DNA of 64,000 bases from contig NZ_CP108464.1 in the NCBI RefSeq assembly GCF_036226405.1, forward strand, positions 5,456,001-5,520,000, written 5' to 3'. This DNA comes from Streptomyces sp. NBC_01260 (lineage in GTDB: Bacteria > Actinomycetota > Actinomycetes > Streptomycetales > Streptomycetaceae). Within the stretch, counting starts at the first letter, position 1; each line of letters starts with the position of its first letter. A program made the translations under genes and the position numbers. The notes beneath the pieces are model-generated. The model made no database searches. It was not told where the DNA came from and saw only the letters and a program-made list of their open reading frames with translations. Of this stretch, positions 1 through 8,798 are shown piece after piece.

Positions 1-1
1 C

Positions 2-934
2 GACCGGCTCGGCGTACGCATGGTGGAGCCCGCCCGGCGTCTCGCGGGGGCCGCGCACGACCTGGGGGAGGGGCGGCTCGGGACCCGGGTGCCGGAGGAG
101 GGGCCGACCGAACTGCACTCCGCCGCCGTCGCGTTCAACTCCATGGCCGACCAGGTCGTGCAGCTCCTCGCCAACGAACGGGAGCTGGCCGCCGACCTCT
201 CGCACCGGCTGCGCACCCCGCTCACCGTCCTCCGGCTCAACGCCGCCTCGCTCGGCGAGGGCCCGGCCGCCGACCAGACCCGGGCGGCCGTCGAGCAGTT
301 GGAGCGCGAGGTCGACACGATCATCAGGACCGCCCGGGAGCAGCGCCCGCAGACCCAGGGGCAGGGCGGTGGTCCCGGAGCCGGCTGCGACGCCTCCGAG
401 GTGATCCGCGAACGCATGGACTTCTGGTCGGCGCTGGCCGAGGACGAGGGCCGCGAGGTGCGCCTCGCGGGAGTGGACCGTACGGTACGCATTCCGGTGG
501 CCCGCCCCGAACTGGCCGCGGCACTGGACGCGTTGCTCGGCAACGTCTTCCGGCACACCCCCGAGGGCACCGCCTTCGCCGTGGACGTGCACCACAGCGG
601 CGACGCGGTGATCGTGCTGGTCTCGGACGCGGGCGGCGGCATCGCGGACCCCAGGGCCGCGATGGCGCGCGGCGGCAGCGGCCGTGGCGGTACGAAGGAC
701 GCGGTGGGCTCGACCGGACTGGGCCTGGACATCGCCCGCCGGGTCGCGGAGTCCACCGGCGGCGACGTGCGGATCGGGCGCTCGGTGCTCGGCGGCACGG
801 AGGTGCGCATCTGGATCGGGCTCGACGGGCAGCGGCCGCAGGGGCGCGGGCACCGGGTCGGGCGGCAGCGACGCGCGGTGACCCGCCGGAACGCGGGCCG
901 CCGATTCCGCTCCGGAGCGGGCCCGAACCTTTAG
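2..934 (+). CDS. Sensor histidine kinase, C-terminal part (5' end outside window)
   Basis: The reading frame is open from base 2, so the gene begins upstream. What remains is the end of a HAMP linker (about the first 60 residues), a HisKA dimerisation helix with the phospho-acceptor motif DLSHRLRTPLT, and a HATPase_c domain with an N-box-like GNVFRHTPEG and glycine-rich GSTGLGLDIARR. It should be a membrane-bound kinase that autophosphorylates on the His of SHRLRTP and passes phosphate to a response regulator; that partner is not visible here and probably lies upstream. The last roughly 35 residues are an Arg/Gly-rich tail. The signal sensed cannot be inferred. Confidence 0.9.
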   Translation, partial: DRLGVRMVEPARRLAGAAHDLGEGRLGTRVPEEGPTELHSAAVAFNSMADQVVQLLANERELAADLSHRLRTPLTVLRLNAASLGEGPAADQTRAAVEQLEREVDTIIRTAREQRPQTQGQGGGPGAGCDASEVIRERMDFWSALAEDEGREVRLAGVDRTVRIPVARPELAAALDALLGNVFRHTPEGTAFAVDVHHSGDAVIVLVSDAGGGIADPRAAMARGGSGRGGTKDAVGSTGLGLDIARRVAESTGGDVRIGRSVLGGTEVRIWIGLDGQRPQGRGHRVGRQRRAVTRRNAGRRFRSGAGPNL

Positions 935-1063
935 GCCGGCCGATGCGCTCCTTAAGCCCACCCTAAGAACATCAACGCGGGCCCCAAGTGCGGCATTTGC
1001 CGGGTTCGGTGTCGCTAGCGTGCTCTCGCATCCCCCACTTCCGCAAGACGAGGCAGGAACGCG

Positions 1064-2521
1064 ATGGGCACCAGCACGCACCGGCGTACGGCGAGCACCA
1101 GGACCAAGGCGATCGGCGCGGTCGTCGCCGCGGCCGTGATCGGCGCAACGGTCCTCGCCCTCACCGGTACGGCCCAGGCGTCGGCGGTCGGCGCCGCCTA
1201 CACCAGGACCAGCGGCTGGACGGGCGGATACACCGGGCAGTACGTCGTCACCAACGACACCGGCACGGCGAAGTCCGGCTGGACGCTCGAATTCGACCTG
1301 CCGGACGGTACGAGACTGAGCTCCCTGTGGAACGGCGAGCACACCGTCAGCGGCCGTCACGTCACGGTCCGCCCGGCAAGCTGGGACAAGGAGCTGGCGC
1401 CCGGCAGGTCCGTCACCATCGGCTTCGTCACCAGCGCGGACGGCCGGGCGGCCGACCCCACCGGCTGTCTCATCGACGACGCCAAGTGCTCCGTCGACAC
1501 CGGCGCCACCCCGGAGCCCAGCGGCCGCCCCACCGGGACCGCGACCCCCACCGCCCCGCCGGCCGGGACCGCGACCCCCACGCCGGCCCCCACCAGGACC
1601 GACGCGGGCGGCAGCGGAGGCACCGCGGGCGGGGCGGGGTTCGCCCCGTACGTCGACACCTCGCTCTACCCCGCCTTCGACCTGACCGGCACCGCCACCA
1701 GGACCGGCGTCAAGGAGTTCAACCTCGCCTTCATCACCTCCGGCGGCAGCTGCGCCCCGCTCTGGGGAGGCGTCACCGGCCTCGGTGACGACCAGGTCGC
1801 CTCCCGGATCGACGGCCTGCGCGCGGCGGGCGGCGATGTCCGGGTCTCCTTCGGCGGCGCGTCCGGCTCCGAGCTGGCGCTGAAGTGCACCTCGGCCGCC
1901 GACCTGGCCGCGGCCTACGGCAAGGTCGTGGACACGTACAAGCTGACCAAGGCCGACTTCGACATCGAGGGCGGCGCGCTGCCCGACACCGCGGCCAACA
2001 CCCGCCGCTCGCAGGCCATCGCCCAGCTCCAGAAGTCCCACCCCGGACTGGACGTCTCCTTCACCCTGCCGGTGATGCCCGAGGGGCTGACCCAGCCCGG
2101 CCTGGACCTGGTCGCCGACGCGAAGAGGAACGGCGTGGACGTCGGGGCGGTCAACATCATGGCGATGGACTACGGCGCCTCCTACAGCGGCGACATGGGC
2201 ACGTACGCGATCCAGGCGGCCACGGCCACCCAGGCCCAGATCAAGGGCGTGCTCGGGCTCTCCGACGCGGACGCGTGGAAGGCCGTCGCGGTCACCCCGA
2301 TGATCGGTGTGAACGACGTCAGCACCGAGGTCTTCAAGGTTGAGGACGCCACGCAACTGGTCGAGTTCGCCCAGGACAAGGGCCTCGGCCGGCTCGCCAT
2401 GTGGTCGGGCACCCGGGACAAGGAGTGCGCGGGCGGCGCGAAGCCGAGTGCGGATGCCTCGTGCAGTTCGATCGCGCAGGAGCCGCTGGCCTTCACGAAG
2501 GCGTTCGGCGCCTACAAGTAA
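1064..2521 (+). CDS. Secreted chitinase: CBM2 carbohydrate-binding module plus GH18 domain
   Basis: 485 residues. A signal peptide (basic N-terminus, hydrophobic core at about 16-38, cleavage after AQA) is followed by a family 2 carbohydrate-binding module (about 41-127, with exposed Trp in SGWTGGYTGQY and SGWTLEFDLP). A Pro/Thr/Gly linker (about 148-190) leads to a GH18 catalytic domain (about 193-480). The GH18 motif reads TKADFDIE: the catalytic Glu is E302 with D298 and D300, while the first Asp of the common DxxDxDxE is Thr. It should act outside the cell on chitin or related beta-1,4-GlcNAc polymers. Start chosen because AGGAA lies just upstream and the signal peptide begins there. No dre (DasR) site was seen upstream. 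Confidence 0.9.
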   Translation: MGTSTHRRTASTRTKAIGAVVAAAVIGATVLALTGTAQASAVGAAYTRTSGWTGGYTGQYVVTNDTGTAKSGWTLEFDLPDGTRLSSLWNGEHTVSGRHVTVRPASWDKELAPGRSVTIGFVTSADGRAADPTGCLIDDAKCSVDTGATPEPSGRPTGTATPTAPPAGTATPTPAPTRTDAGGSGGTAGGAGFAPYVDTSLYPAFDLTGTATRTGVKEFNLAFITSGGSCAPLWGGVTGLGDDQVASRIDGLRAAGGDVRVSFGGASGSELALKCTSAADLAAAYGKVVDTYKLTKADFDIEGGALPDTAANTRRSQAIAQLQKSHPGLDVSFTLPVMPEGLTQPGLDLVADAKRNGVDVGAVNIMAMDYGASYSGDMGTYAIQAATATQAQIKGVLGLSDADAWKAVAVTPMIGVNDVSTEVFKVEDATQLVEFAQDKGLGRLAMWSGTRDKECAGGAKPSADASCSSIAQEPLAFTKAFGAYK

Positions 2522-2534
2522 CCACACCCCCCCC

Positions 2535-2579
2535 GCGCACCCCGGCCGGCCCCACCCCCCCACCCCGGCCGGGGTGCGC
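2535..2579. terminator. Long GC stem-loop between the chitinase gene and leuA
   Basis: A perfect 15-bp inverted repeat (2535-2549 with 2565-2579) with a 15-nt C-rich loop lies between two convergent genes. There is no U-tract, as usual for Streptomyces; it probably serves both directions. Confidence 0.7.
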
Positions 2580-2651
2580 CCCCTTCCCCCGGCGTCCTCA
2601 GTCGCGCGGCACAGCCGGCCCGTCCGGCGATCAGGGACAGCGGCCGCGGGG

Positions 2652-4415
2652 CTACTGGGCCCGGTTCACCGCGGACAGCACCGCCGCCACCGACGCCGCG
2701 AGGGCGGACGCGTCCTGGCCCGCCCCCCAGCGCACCTCACCGCCGACCCGGCACTCCGCGTACGACGTCACCGTGGACCACGCCGCATCCGCCCCGTGCT
2801 CCGAGTAGTCGAGGATCGTGACCTCCACTCCCGCGGCCGCCAGCGCTTCCGTGAACGCGGACACCGTGCCGCTGCCCGTGCCCTCGTAGTCGCCCTCGCG
2901 GCCGTCCACCCGCAGCGTGCAGACGAACCGGTGGCCACCGGCCGGATCGTGCTCCGCCGACCAGGACGTCAGGGCGATCGCCCCGTCCCGCCCGGGGACC
3001 AGGTACGTCGCCTCGAACAGCTCCCACAGATCCTTCGAGGTGGCCTCCAGACCGCTGTCGTCCGTCGCGGTCTGCACCGTACGGGAGAAGTCCGCCCGCA
3101 TCCGGGCCGGCAGGTCCACACCGTGGTTGCTGCGCAGCAGATGGGCGATGCCACCCTTGCCGGACTGGCTGTTGACCCGGATGACGGCCTCGTAACTACG
3201 CCCCACATCCGCCGGATCGATCGGCAGATACGGCACCGACCACACCTCGGAGCCGCTGCTCGCCTGGTGTGCGAAGCCCTTGCTGATCGCGTCCTGATGG
3301 GTGCCGGAGAACGCGGTGTACACCAGGTCGCCGCCGTAGGGATGGCGCGGCGGCACCGGCAGCCGGTTGCAGTGCTCCACGGTGCGGCGGATCTCGTCGA
3401 TGTCCGAGAAGTCGATCATCGGGTCGACGCCCTGGGCGTGCAGGTTCAGCGCCAGATTGACCAGGTCGACATTGCCGGTGCGCTCCCCGTTGCCGAACAG
3501 GCAGCCCTCCACCCGCTGCGCCCCCGCCAGCACCGCGAGCTCCGCGCACGCCACCCCCGTACCGCGGTCGTTGTGCGGGTGGACGGAGAGGATCACCGAG
3601 TCGCGCCGGTCCAGGTGGCGGTGCATGTACTCGATCTGGTCGGCGTACACGTTGGGCGTCGCGATCTCCACCGTGGCCGGCAGGTTGTGGATCACCGGCC
3701 GGTCCGGTGAGGCGTCCCAGAGCGCGGTGAGGCTGTTGCAGAGCTCCAGGACGTAGTCCGGCTCGGTGAGGATGAAGACCTCGGGCGAGAACTCGAACCG
3801 GATGTCCGCGGCGGGCCTCGCCCGCGCCAGCCGCTCCATCTGCCGCGCGGCGTCCAGGACCACACCGTGCACCTCGGCCCGGTCGCGGCCCAGGACGACG
3901 TCCCGCCAGACGGGCGCGGTCGGGATGTACAGATGGACGACCACGCGGTCCATCCCCGCGACGGACTCGAAGGTCCGCTCGATCAGATCCGCCTTGGCCG
4001 GGGTGAAGACGACCACCGTCACGTCGTCCGGCACGGCCCCGCTCCGGGCCAGGTGCCGGACGAAGTCGAAGTCGGTGCGGCTCGCGGACGGGTAGCCGAC
4101 CTCGATCTCCTTGAAGCCCATCGCGACCAGCAGATCGAACATCCGGCGCTTGCGCGGGGTGTCCATCGGTTCGGCCAGCGCCTGGTTGCCGTCCCGCAGA
4201 TCGACGGGCACCCAGAGCGGGGGGCGCTCGATCCGGGCCTGCGGCCAGCTGCGCCCGGTCAGCGGGATCTCGACGCGGTCGAAGGCGGAACGGTAGCGGT
4301 ACGACGGCATCGAGCTGGAGCGTTGCCGGTTCCAGTGGGGCGCGGCCTCGGGTACCGGCCCGCGCGGCGTGCAGATCGTGGGGAAGCTGTGCATCGGTGA
4401 CAGACGGTCGGACAT
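2652..4415 (-). CDS. leuA: 2-isopropylmalate synthase
   Basis: 587 residues from the chosen start. LeuA condenses acetyl-CoA with 2-oxoisovalerate to 2-isopropylmalate, the first committed step of leucine synthesis. The N-terminal TIM barrel carries the metal-site motif [10 protein letters not shown] and the HPHNDRGTG motif; the C-terminal 130 residues form the leucine-sensing regulatory domain (ending with SYAECRVGG and a short tail). The start at 4415 (MSDRLSP) is preceded by a GA-rich ribosome site; two in-frame ATGs further upstream would run into the attenuator stem-loop and lack a ribosome site. Expression is predicted to be controlled by the leader peptide and attenuator immediately upstream. 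Confidence 0.95.
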   Translation of the reverse strand: MSDRLSPMHSFPTICTPRGPVPEAAPHWNRQRSSSMPSYRYRSAFDRVEIPLTGRSWPQARIERPPLWVPVDLRDGNQALAEPMDTPRKRRMFDLLVAMGFKEIEVGYPSASRTDFDFVRHLARSGAVPDDVTVVVFTPAKADLIERTFESVAGMDRVVVHLYIPTAPVWRDVVLGRDRAEVHGVVLDAARQMERLARARPAADIRFEFSPEVFILTEPDYVLELCNSLTALWDASPDRPVIHNLPATVEIATPNVYADQIEYMHRHLDRRDSVILSVHPHNDRGTGVACAELAVLAGAQRVEGCLFGNGERTGNVDLVNLALNLHAQGVDPMIDFSDIDEIRRTVEHCNRLPVPPRHPYGGDLVYTAFSGTHQDAISKGFAHQASSGSEVWSVPYLPIDPADVGRSYEAVIRVNSQSGKGGIAHLLRSNHGVDLPARMRADFSRTVQTATDDSGLEATSKDLWELFEATYLVPGRDGAIALTSWSAEHDPAGGHRFVCTLRVDGREGDYEGTGSGTVSAFTEALAAAGVEVTILDYSEHGADAAWSTVTSYAECRVGGEVRWGAGQDASALAASVAAVLSAVNRAQ

Positions 4416-4460
4416 GAACGCGGTCTCTTCTCGCATCGCCGGATGCGACCGGCACAGCAC

Positions 4461-4504
4461 GGCACCCCGCGGCGGGGTGCCGATCGCTTCAGGCCCCGCC
4501 GCGG
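4461..4504 (-). promoter_or_regulatory. leuA transcription attenuator (terminator/antiterminator pair)
   Basis: On the leuA strand, GGCACCCC and GGGGTGCC (4461-4481) form a 9-bp, 3-nt-loop terminator hairpin. Its 5' arm can pair instead with the last codons of the leader peptide: the 11-mer CCGCGGCGGGG in the leader (4494-4504) is perfectly complementary to CCCCGCCGCGG in the terminator arm (4467-4477). A ribosome stalled on the Leu codons would leave this segment free and favour the antiterminator; a ribosome reaching the leader stop would cover it and let the terminator form. Confidence 0.85.
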
Positions 4505-4536
4505 CAGCCGAGAAGAAGGAGACCGCGGTACGTCAT
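4489..4536 (-). CDS. leuL: leuA leader peptide with four consecutive Leu codons
   Basis: A 15-codon frame reads [15 protein letters not shown] then TGA; the Leu codons are CTC CTT CTT CTC. It lies between the predicted leuA promoter and the attenuator hairpin, the usual layout of amino-acid-controlled attenuation. The start codon sits about 8 nt from the predicted -10 box, so the leader would be translated from a leaderless or nearly leaderless mRNA. The symbol leuL is used by analogy. Confidence 0.85.
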   Translation of the reverse strand: MTYRGLLLLGCRGGA

Positions 4537-4543
4537 GATCGGT

Positions 4544-4573
4544 ACAGTAGCCAGAAACCAAGTCCTCAGACAA
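4544..4573 (-). promoter_or_regulatory. Predicted leuA promoter
   Basis: On the minus strand TTGTCT (4568-4573) and TACTGT (4544-4549) are separated by 18 nt, matching a vegetative promoter. The transcript would begin at or within a few bases of the leader-peptide ATG at 4536. Prediction from sequence only. Confidence 0.5.
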
Positions 4574-4589
4574 CCTGACAGGTGAATTC

Positions 4590-5282
4590 GTGTCCTCGCT
4601 CGGTCCACTCCGCCCCAGCCCTCTGGTCGAACAGGCCACGAGCCATCTGCGCGCGCAGATCACCGAGGGGCACTGGCCGGTCGGTACGAAGATCCCCGGC
4701 GAGACCACCCTCGCCAAGACGCTGGGCGTGGGCCGCTCCACCGTCCGTGAGGCGGTGCGCACACTCGCCGCGCTCGGCCTGCTCCGGTCCCGCCAGGGGG
4801 CCGGCGTCTTCGTCATCGCCGACCACGCGACCGAGGACTGGCCGGTCCGGCTGCGCCGGGCCGCGGTCGCCGACGTCTACGAGGTGCGCATGCTGATCGA
4901 GGTCCAGGCCGCCCGGCTGGCCGCCCGCCGCCGCACCGACGAGGACCTGGCCGCCCTGGACACGGCGCTCACGGCACGGCGGGCAGCAGGCGCCGGCCCG
5001 GACGACGGGTTCGTGGACGCGGACATCGCCCTGCACCGGGCCGTGGTGGCGGCCGCCCACAACCCCGTACTCACCGACCTCTTCGCGGAGTTCGCCCCCG
5101 CGCTGCGGCAGGCGCTCATCGACCTGGTGGAGCTGACCGGCCTGCGCCGCGACGAACCGCACCACGGTGACGCGGCACACCGGGCGCTGGTCACGGCGGT
5201 CGTGGCGGGCGACGCGGAAGCGGCGGGCCGGGCCGCCGAGGCCGAGCTGGAACAGACCCTGGCCCGCCTGCGCGCCACCTGA
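4590..5282 (+). CDS. GntR-family regulator, FadR (FCD) subfamily
   Basis: 230 residues. The N-terminal winged helix-turn-helix (about 10-75) includes IPGETTLAKTLGVGRSTVREAVRTLAALGLL, typical of GntR proteins. The C-terminal all-helical FCD ligand domain (about 90-225) keeps the metal/ligand residues D(A)DIALHRAVV and the HxxL near EPHHGDAAHRALV. GTG start at 4590, with AGGTGA upstream. Transcribed divergently from leuA with only about 50 bp between the leader peptide and this start, so it may act on its own or the leuA promoter, but leuA control is already explained by attenuation. Ligand unknown. Confidence 0.88.
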   Translation: MSSLGPLRPSPLVEQATSHLRAQITEGHWPVGTKIPGETTLAKTLGVGRSTVREAVRTLAALGLLRSRQGAGVFVIADHATEDWPVRLRRAAVADVYEVRMLIEVQAARLAARRRTDEDLAALDTALTARRAAGAGPDDGFVDADIALHRAVVAAAHNPVLTDLFAEFAPALRQALIDLVELTGLRRDEPHHGDAAHRALVTAVVAGDAEAAGRAAEAELEQTLARLRAT

Positions 5283-5289
5283 CCGGCCC

Positions 5290-6987
5290 CTAAGGGCTGT
5301 CCCGCCGGGAATTGCGGGACAGCCCTTGGACCGCCCCCGCCCCCGAGCCCCGCCACTCCTGCGCGTACTCGTCGAAGACCGCCCGCAGCTGGTGCCCGAT
5401 CTTCAGATAGTCCAGGTCGTCCAGATTGGCCAGCGAGACCCGGACCGACCACTCGGGGCCGTCGAAGCCGCCCCCGTTCAGCAGCACCACGGACGTCTGC
5501 TCGGCCAGCCGGAACAGCGGGTCGACGGGCTCGTAGTTCTGCTCCAGATAGTCGGCGAACTCCTTGCCCAGGGTGCGCTCCGCCTCGGCCAGCAGGTCGA
5601 GTTCGATGTAGTACGAGGCCCGCTTGGGGTCCTCCGAGATCTTCATGTGGGCGCCCTCCAGCAGGAGTTCGAGGCGCTGCCGCACGATCGAGCGAATCCG
5701 GGCCTTGTACGCCTGGCCCTCGTCCAGCATGTCGAACAGCGAGAAGAGCGTCATCATCACCTGCTGCGGCAGCGAGAGGCCCGCTGTGTGGTTCAGCGCC
5801 ACCTGCCGGGAGTCCGCGACCAGCCGGTCGATGAACCGGATCGTCTCCGGCTCCAGGGACAGCGTCCCGTAGCGGCTGTTCAGGCGCGCCTTCTCCGCGG
5901 CGCCCTGCGCCCGCAGCATGTCGTCGATGACGTTGTCGTCGTGCAGCCCGATGACGCCGAGCCGCCAGCCGGTGGCGCCGTAGTGCTTGGAGTAGGAGTA
6001 CACGAGCAGGGTGTTGCGCGGCAGGTCGGCGGCGAGGGAGCGGAAGTCCTCCACGAAGGTCCCGTAGACGTCGTCCGTCACCACGATCAGGTTCGGGTTC
6101 CGGTCCGCGACGATCGACATGATCTGCTCGGTGACCTGCGGCGCGAGCGCGAGGGACGGCGGGTTGCTCGGGTTGACGCAGCAGACCAGCCTCACCGAGG
6201 GGTCGGCCAGCTTGGCGATCTCCTCCGGCGGGTAGCGCCACTGGCGCACACCGGTCTCGGTGAACAGGTTCGCCTCGACGCGGACGACGTCGAAGCCGTA
6301 CGTGTCGAGCTCGGGAATCTCCAGGTACGGCGTGAACACCGGCACCATCAGCGCGATCCGGTCACCCCTGCGCAGGATTTCGTTCTTCATCAGCGAGTCG
6401 AAGATGTAGCACATCGCCGCCGTGCCGCCCTCGGTCGCGAACAGGCTCAGCCGCTGCCCCTCCGGCGGCCGGTGGTCGAACATCTCGTCGGCCACGTACC
6501 CGCGCACGACCTGCTCCACATGCGTCAGGATCCGTCCCGGCACCGGGTAGTTGTCGCCGATCGAGGAGTCCGCCAGCTCGTGGACGAACGCGTCCGGCAC
6601 GAAGCCGAACCGCTTGACCGCCAGATCGACGCTCGCCTTGAGCAGCTCGATCCCGGGCAGATCCGGATGCGTGCGGACGAAGGAGGCGAAGCGCTCCGCG
6701 CAGCCGGCCTCCTCGGGCATCCCGCCCAGGTTGTCGGCCGTCCAGACCCGCCGGGACTCGGCGAGCGCGAAGTAGCCGAGCGCGTGGTACGCCTCCCGGG
6801 GGCCGGTGGCGATCCAGTTCGGGTTGCCGCGGCCCGCGTTGAGCATGGCCCGCATCGCCTTGCCCTTCTGGCCGGGTTTGCCGCTCTGCTCGGCCTGGGC
6901 GATGCTGATGAACTTGTCCTTCAGCTCGAACGGGCTGAGCCGGGCGAACGACTGGATCTCGGCGCGGCTGAGGTTGGCCTTGGGCAT
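5290..6987 (-). CDS. aspD: Bifunctional aspartate aminotransferase / L-aspartate 4-decarboxylase
   Basis: 565 residues, PLP fold-type I, long form with extra N-terminal region as in aspartate 4-decarboxylases (family usually about 530). The PLP lysine is K334 in SYSKHYGATGWRLGV; NPSNPPS (272-278) and DDVYGTF (305-311) are the expected cofactor motifs. It converts aspartate to alanine plus CO2, consuming a proton. The neighbour aspT encodes the matching aspartate:alanine exchanger, and together they make a decarboxylative proton-motive cycle. Start chosen for CGGGAG seven bases upstream. The last dozen codons and the stop lie inside the terminator hairpin shared with the converging GntR gene. 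Cytoplasmic. Confidence 0.88.
   Translation of the reverse strand: MPKANLSRAEIQSFARLSPFELKDKFISIAQAEQSGKPGQKGKAMRAMLNAGRGNPNWIATGPREAYHALGYFALAESRRVWTADNLGGMPEEAGCAERFASFVRTHPDLPGIELLKASVDLAVKRFGFVPDAFVHELADSSIGDNYPVPGRILTHVEQVVRGYVADEMFDHRPPEGQRLSLFATEGGTAAMCYIFDSLMKNEILRRGDRIALMVPVFTPYLEIPELDTYGFDVVRVEANLFTETGVRQWRYPPEEIAKLADPSVRLVCCVNPSNPPSLALAPQVTEQIMSIVADRNPNLIVVTDDVYGTFVEDFRSLAADLPRNTLLVYSYSKHYGATGWRLGVIGLHDDNVIDDMLRAQGAAEKARLNSRYGTLSLEPETIRFIDRLVADSRQVALNHTAGLSLPQQVMMTLFSLFDMLDEGQAYKARIRSIVRQRLELLLEGAHMKISEDPKRASYYIELDLLAEAERTLGKEFADYLEQNYEPVDPLFRLAEQTSVVLLNGGGFDGPEWSVRVSLANLDDLDYLKIGHQLRAVFDEYAQEWRGSGAGAVQGLSRNSRRDSP
5292..5327. terminator. Bidirectional terminator overlapping the aspD stop
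   Basis: A perfect 14-bp inverted repeat (5292-5305 with 5314-5327) with an 8-nt loop lies between the convergent gntR and aspD genes and overlaps the last codons and stop of aspD. Confidence 0.8.
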
Positions 6988-7121
6988 GTCTGCGCTCCCG
7001 TGTTCTGGTTCGGTGGTTGAGGATCACGATCACGGCGCCCCACACGGTCAGCAGCACATGGCCGACGGCGTAGGGGACAGCCCTTGGCCGAGCGTGGGGA
7101 TCTGGGACCTGGAGGTCTCGT

Positions 7122-8798
7122 TCAGGCCCCCAGGACGCCGACCAGGACCGGTCCGGTGAGTGGGAGCAGGAAGTTCGAGAGCGCGTACGTGATCGTGTAG
7201 CCGAGCAGCGGTACGGAGCTCTGCGCCACCTGGGTGATGGAGGTGATCGCCGGGGTCGAGCACTGCTGCCCCGCGATGGCCCCGATCAGCAGCGGTTTCT
7301 CGATCCGCAGGAGCTTCACCCCGATGATCAGTGAGATGGACGCGGGGATCAGCACCATGGCGATGCCGGCGAACGGCAGCAGCGCGCCGTACTCCTTCAG
7401 CAGCGGCCAGGCCTGCGGTCCGGCGGTCAGACCGGTGCAGGCGATGAAGATGGCCAGGCCCAGGTCCTTGAGGGTGTTCGCGGCCTGTGGCGGGAAGGCC
7501 CCGAAGGTCTGCCTGCGGGAGCGGAACCAGCCGAAGAGCAGCCCGGTGACCAGGCAGCCGCCGCCGGTGCCGAGCGACAGCGGGATGTCGCCGATCCGCA
7601 CGACGATCTGGCCGAGCAGTGAGCCGGCCACGATGCCGAGTCCGAGGTAGATGTAGTCGGTCGTGTCGTTCTTGACGACCGCGCCGATCTTCGCGACGAG
7701 CCGGTCGAGCCCGGCCCGGGCACCGACCAGGGTCAGTACGTCGCCGCGCTGGACCGTGGTCTCGGCCGAGGCGGGCAGGTGCTGGTCGTTGCGCAGGACG
7801 TCGGTGATGTAGACGCCGTCCTTGCGGAACTCGGGATGGGTCTGCTCCAGCTGGGCGATGGTCGACCCGGCGGTGGCCTTCTCGGTCACCGCGACCTGAC
7901 GGGTGGCCAGCGGAGTGTCCAGGCCCGGTACCGCCGGTGTCTCCGGGCCGATCTCGCGGCCGGCCGTGATGATCGCGGCGCGCCGCCCGACGACCTGGAC
8001 CAGGTCGCTCAGGATCAGCTCCAGCTCGGGTGCGGGGTCGAGCACCCTGCTGCCGCGCTTGACGCCCTCGACCGTGACGGCGCCGCCCCGCGAGGCCTCC
8101 AGCTCGCCGATCCGGCGGCCGTCCGCCAGCGTCACCAGGAAGGTGCGGCCCACCGTCCGCGGCAGCGCCTCCCGCTCGTCCTCCTCCAGTCCGCGGACCC
8201 CGCCGCGCGTCTTCTCCCACAGTTCGCGCGAGGCGTCCGCGAGGTTGATGCGCAGCAGCATCGGCATGATCTGGCTGGTGAACAGCACGATGGTGATCAG
8301 GCCGAAGAGGTAGCAGACGGTGTACGCCGTGGCGACATGCCCCTGGTACTGGGTGATCTGGCTCGGGCTCAGACCGTCGAGCTTGGCGATGGCCTCGGTG
8401 GCCGTACCGACGACGGCGGACTCGGTCGCCGCGCCCGCCAGGATGCCCGAAGCGGTCCCCACGTCAAGGTCGAACGCCTTGGCGAGGCCGAAGGCGATGC
8501 CGAGCACACAGACCAGTTCGACGAGGCAGAGGGCGAAGAAGCGCAGGCTCTTGCGGTTGAGGTTGGCGAAGAACTGCGGACCGGCCAGATAGCCCAGCGA
8601 GAAGATGAACAGCGCGAAGAAGACGGTCTTGACGTCGTCGTTGACGCTGACGTGCCGGGTGCCGATCAGCAGCGCGACGATCAGCGTCCCGCAGATGCCG
8701 CCGAGGGTGATCGGGCCGACGCGGATCCTGCCCACGAGGTAGCCGAGGGACAGACAGAGGAAGAGTGCGAGTTCGGGATGGTCGCGGACGACTCCCAT
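7122..8798 (-). CDS. aspT: Aspartate:alanine antiporter
   Basis: 558 residues, the usual size for AspT of the AAE (aspartate:alanine exchanger) family. Two hydrophobic blocks (about 1-190 and 385-558) flank a soluble region (about 210-370) with two RCK_C/TrkA-C-like segments (ending in DLVQVVGRR and DVLTLVGAR). Conserved family segments include GILAGAATESAVVGTA and IGAIAGQQCSTPAI. It imports aspartate and exports alanine, so that with aspD the cell gains proton motive force or handles aspartate without net carbon loss. First gene of a two-gene leftward unit with aspD, 135 bp apart. GGTGAGG precedes the ATG. Confidence 0.88.
   Translation of the reverse strand: MGVVRDHPELALFLCLSLGYLVGRIRVGPITLGGICGTLIVALLIGTRHVSVNDDVKTVFFALFIFSLGYLAGPQFFANLNRKSLRFFALCLVELVCVLGIAFGLAKAFDLDVGTASGILAGAATESAVVGTATEAIAKLDGLSPSQITQYQGHVATAYTVCYLFGLITIVLFTSQIMPMLLRINLADASRELWEKTRGGVRGLEEDEREALPRTVGRTFLVTLADGRRIGELEASRGGAVTVEGVKRGSRVLDPAPELELILSDLVQVVGRRAAIITAGREIGPETPAVPGLDTPLATRQVAVTEKATAGSTIAQLEQTHPEFRKDGVYITDVLRNDQHLPASAETTVQRGDVLTLVGARAGLDRLVAKIGAVVKNDTTDYIYLGLGIVAGSLLGQIVVRIGDIPLSLGTGGGCLVTGLLFGWFRSRRQTFGAFPPQAANTLKDLGLAIFIACTGLTAGPQAWPLLKEYGALLPFAGIAMVLIPASISLIIGVKLLRIEKPLLIGAIAGQQCSTPAITSITQVAQSSVPLLGYTITYALSNFLLPLTGPVLVGVLGA

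Noticed and set aside
4590..5282. GntR regulator as repressor of leuA
   Set aside because: Divergent position alone is weak; a complete attenuator explains leuA control and no clear operator palindrome was found in the 50-bp spacer.
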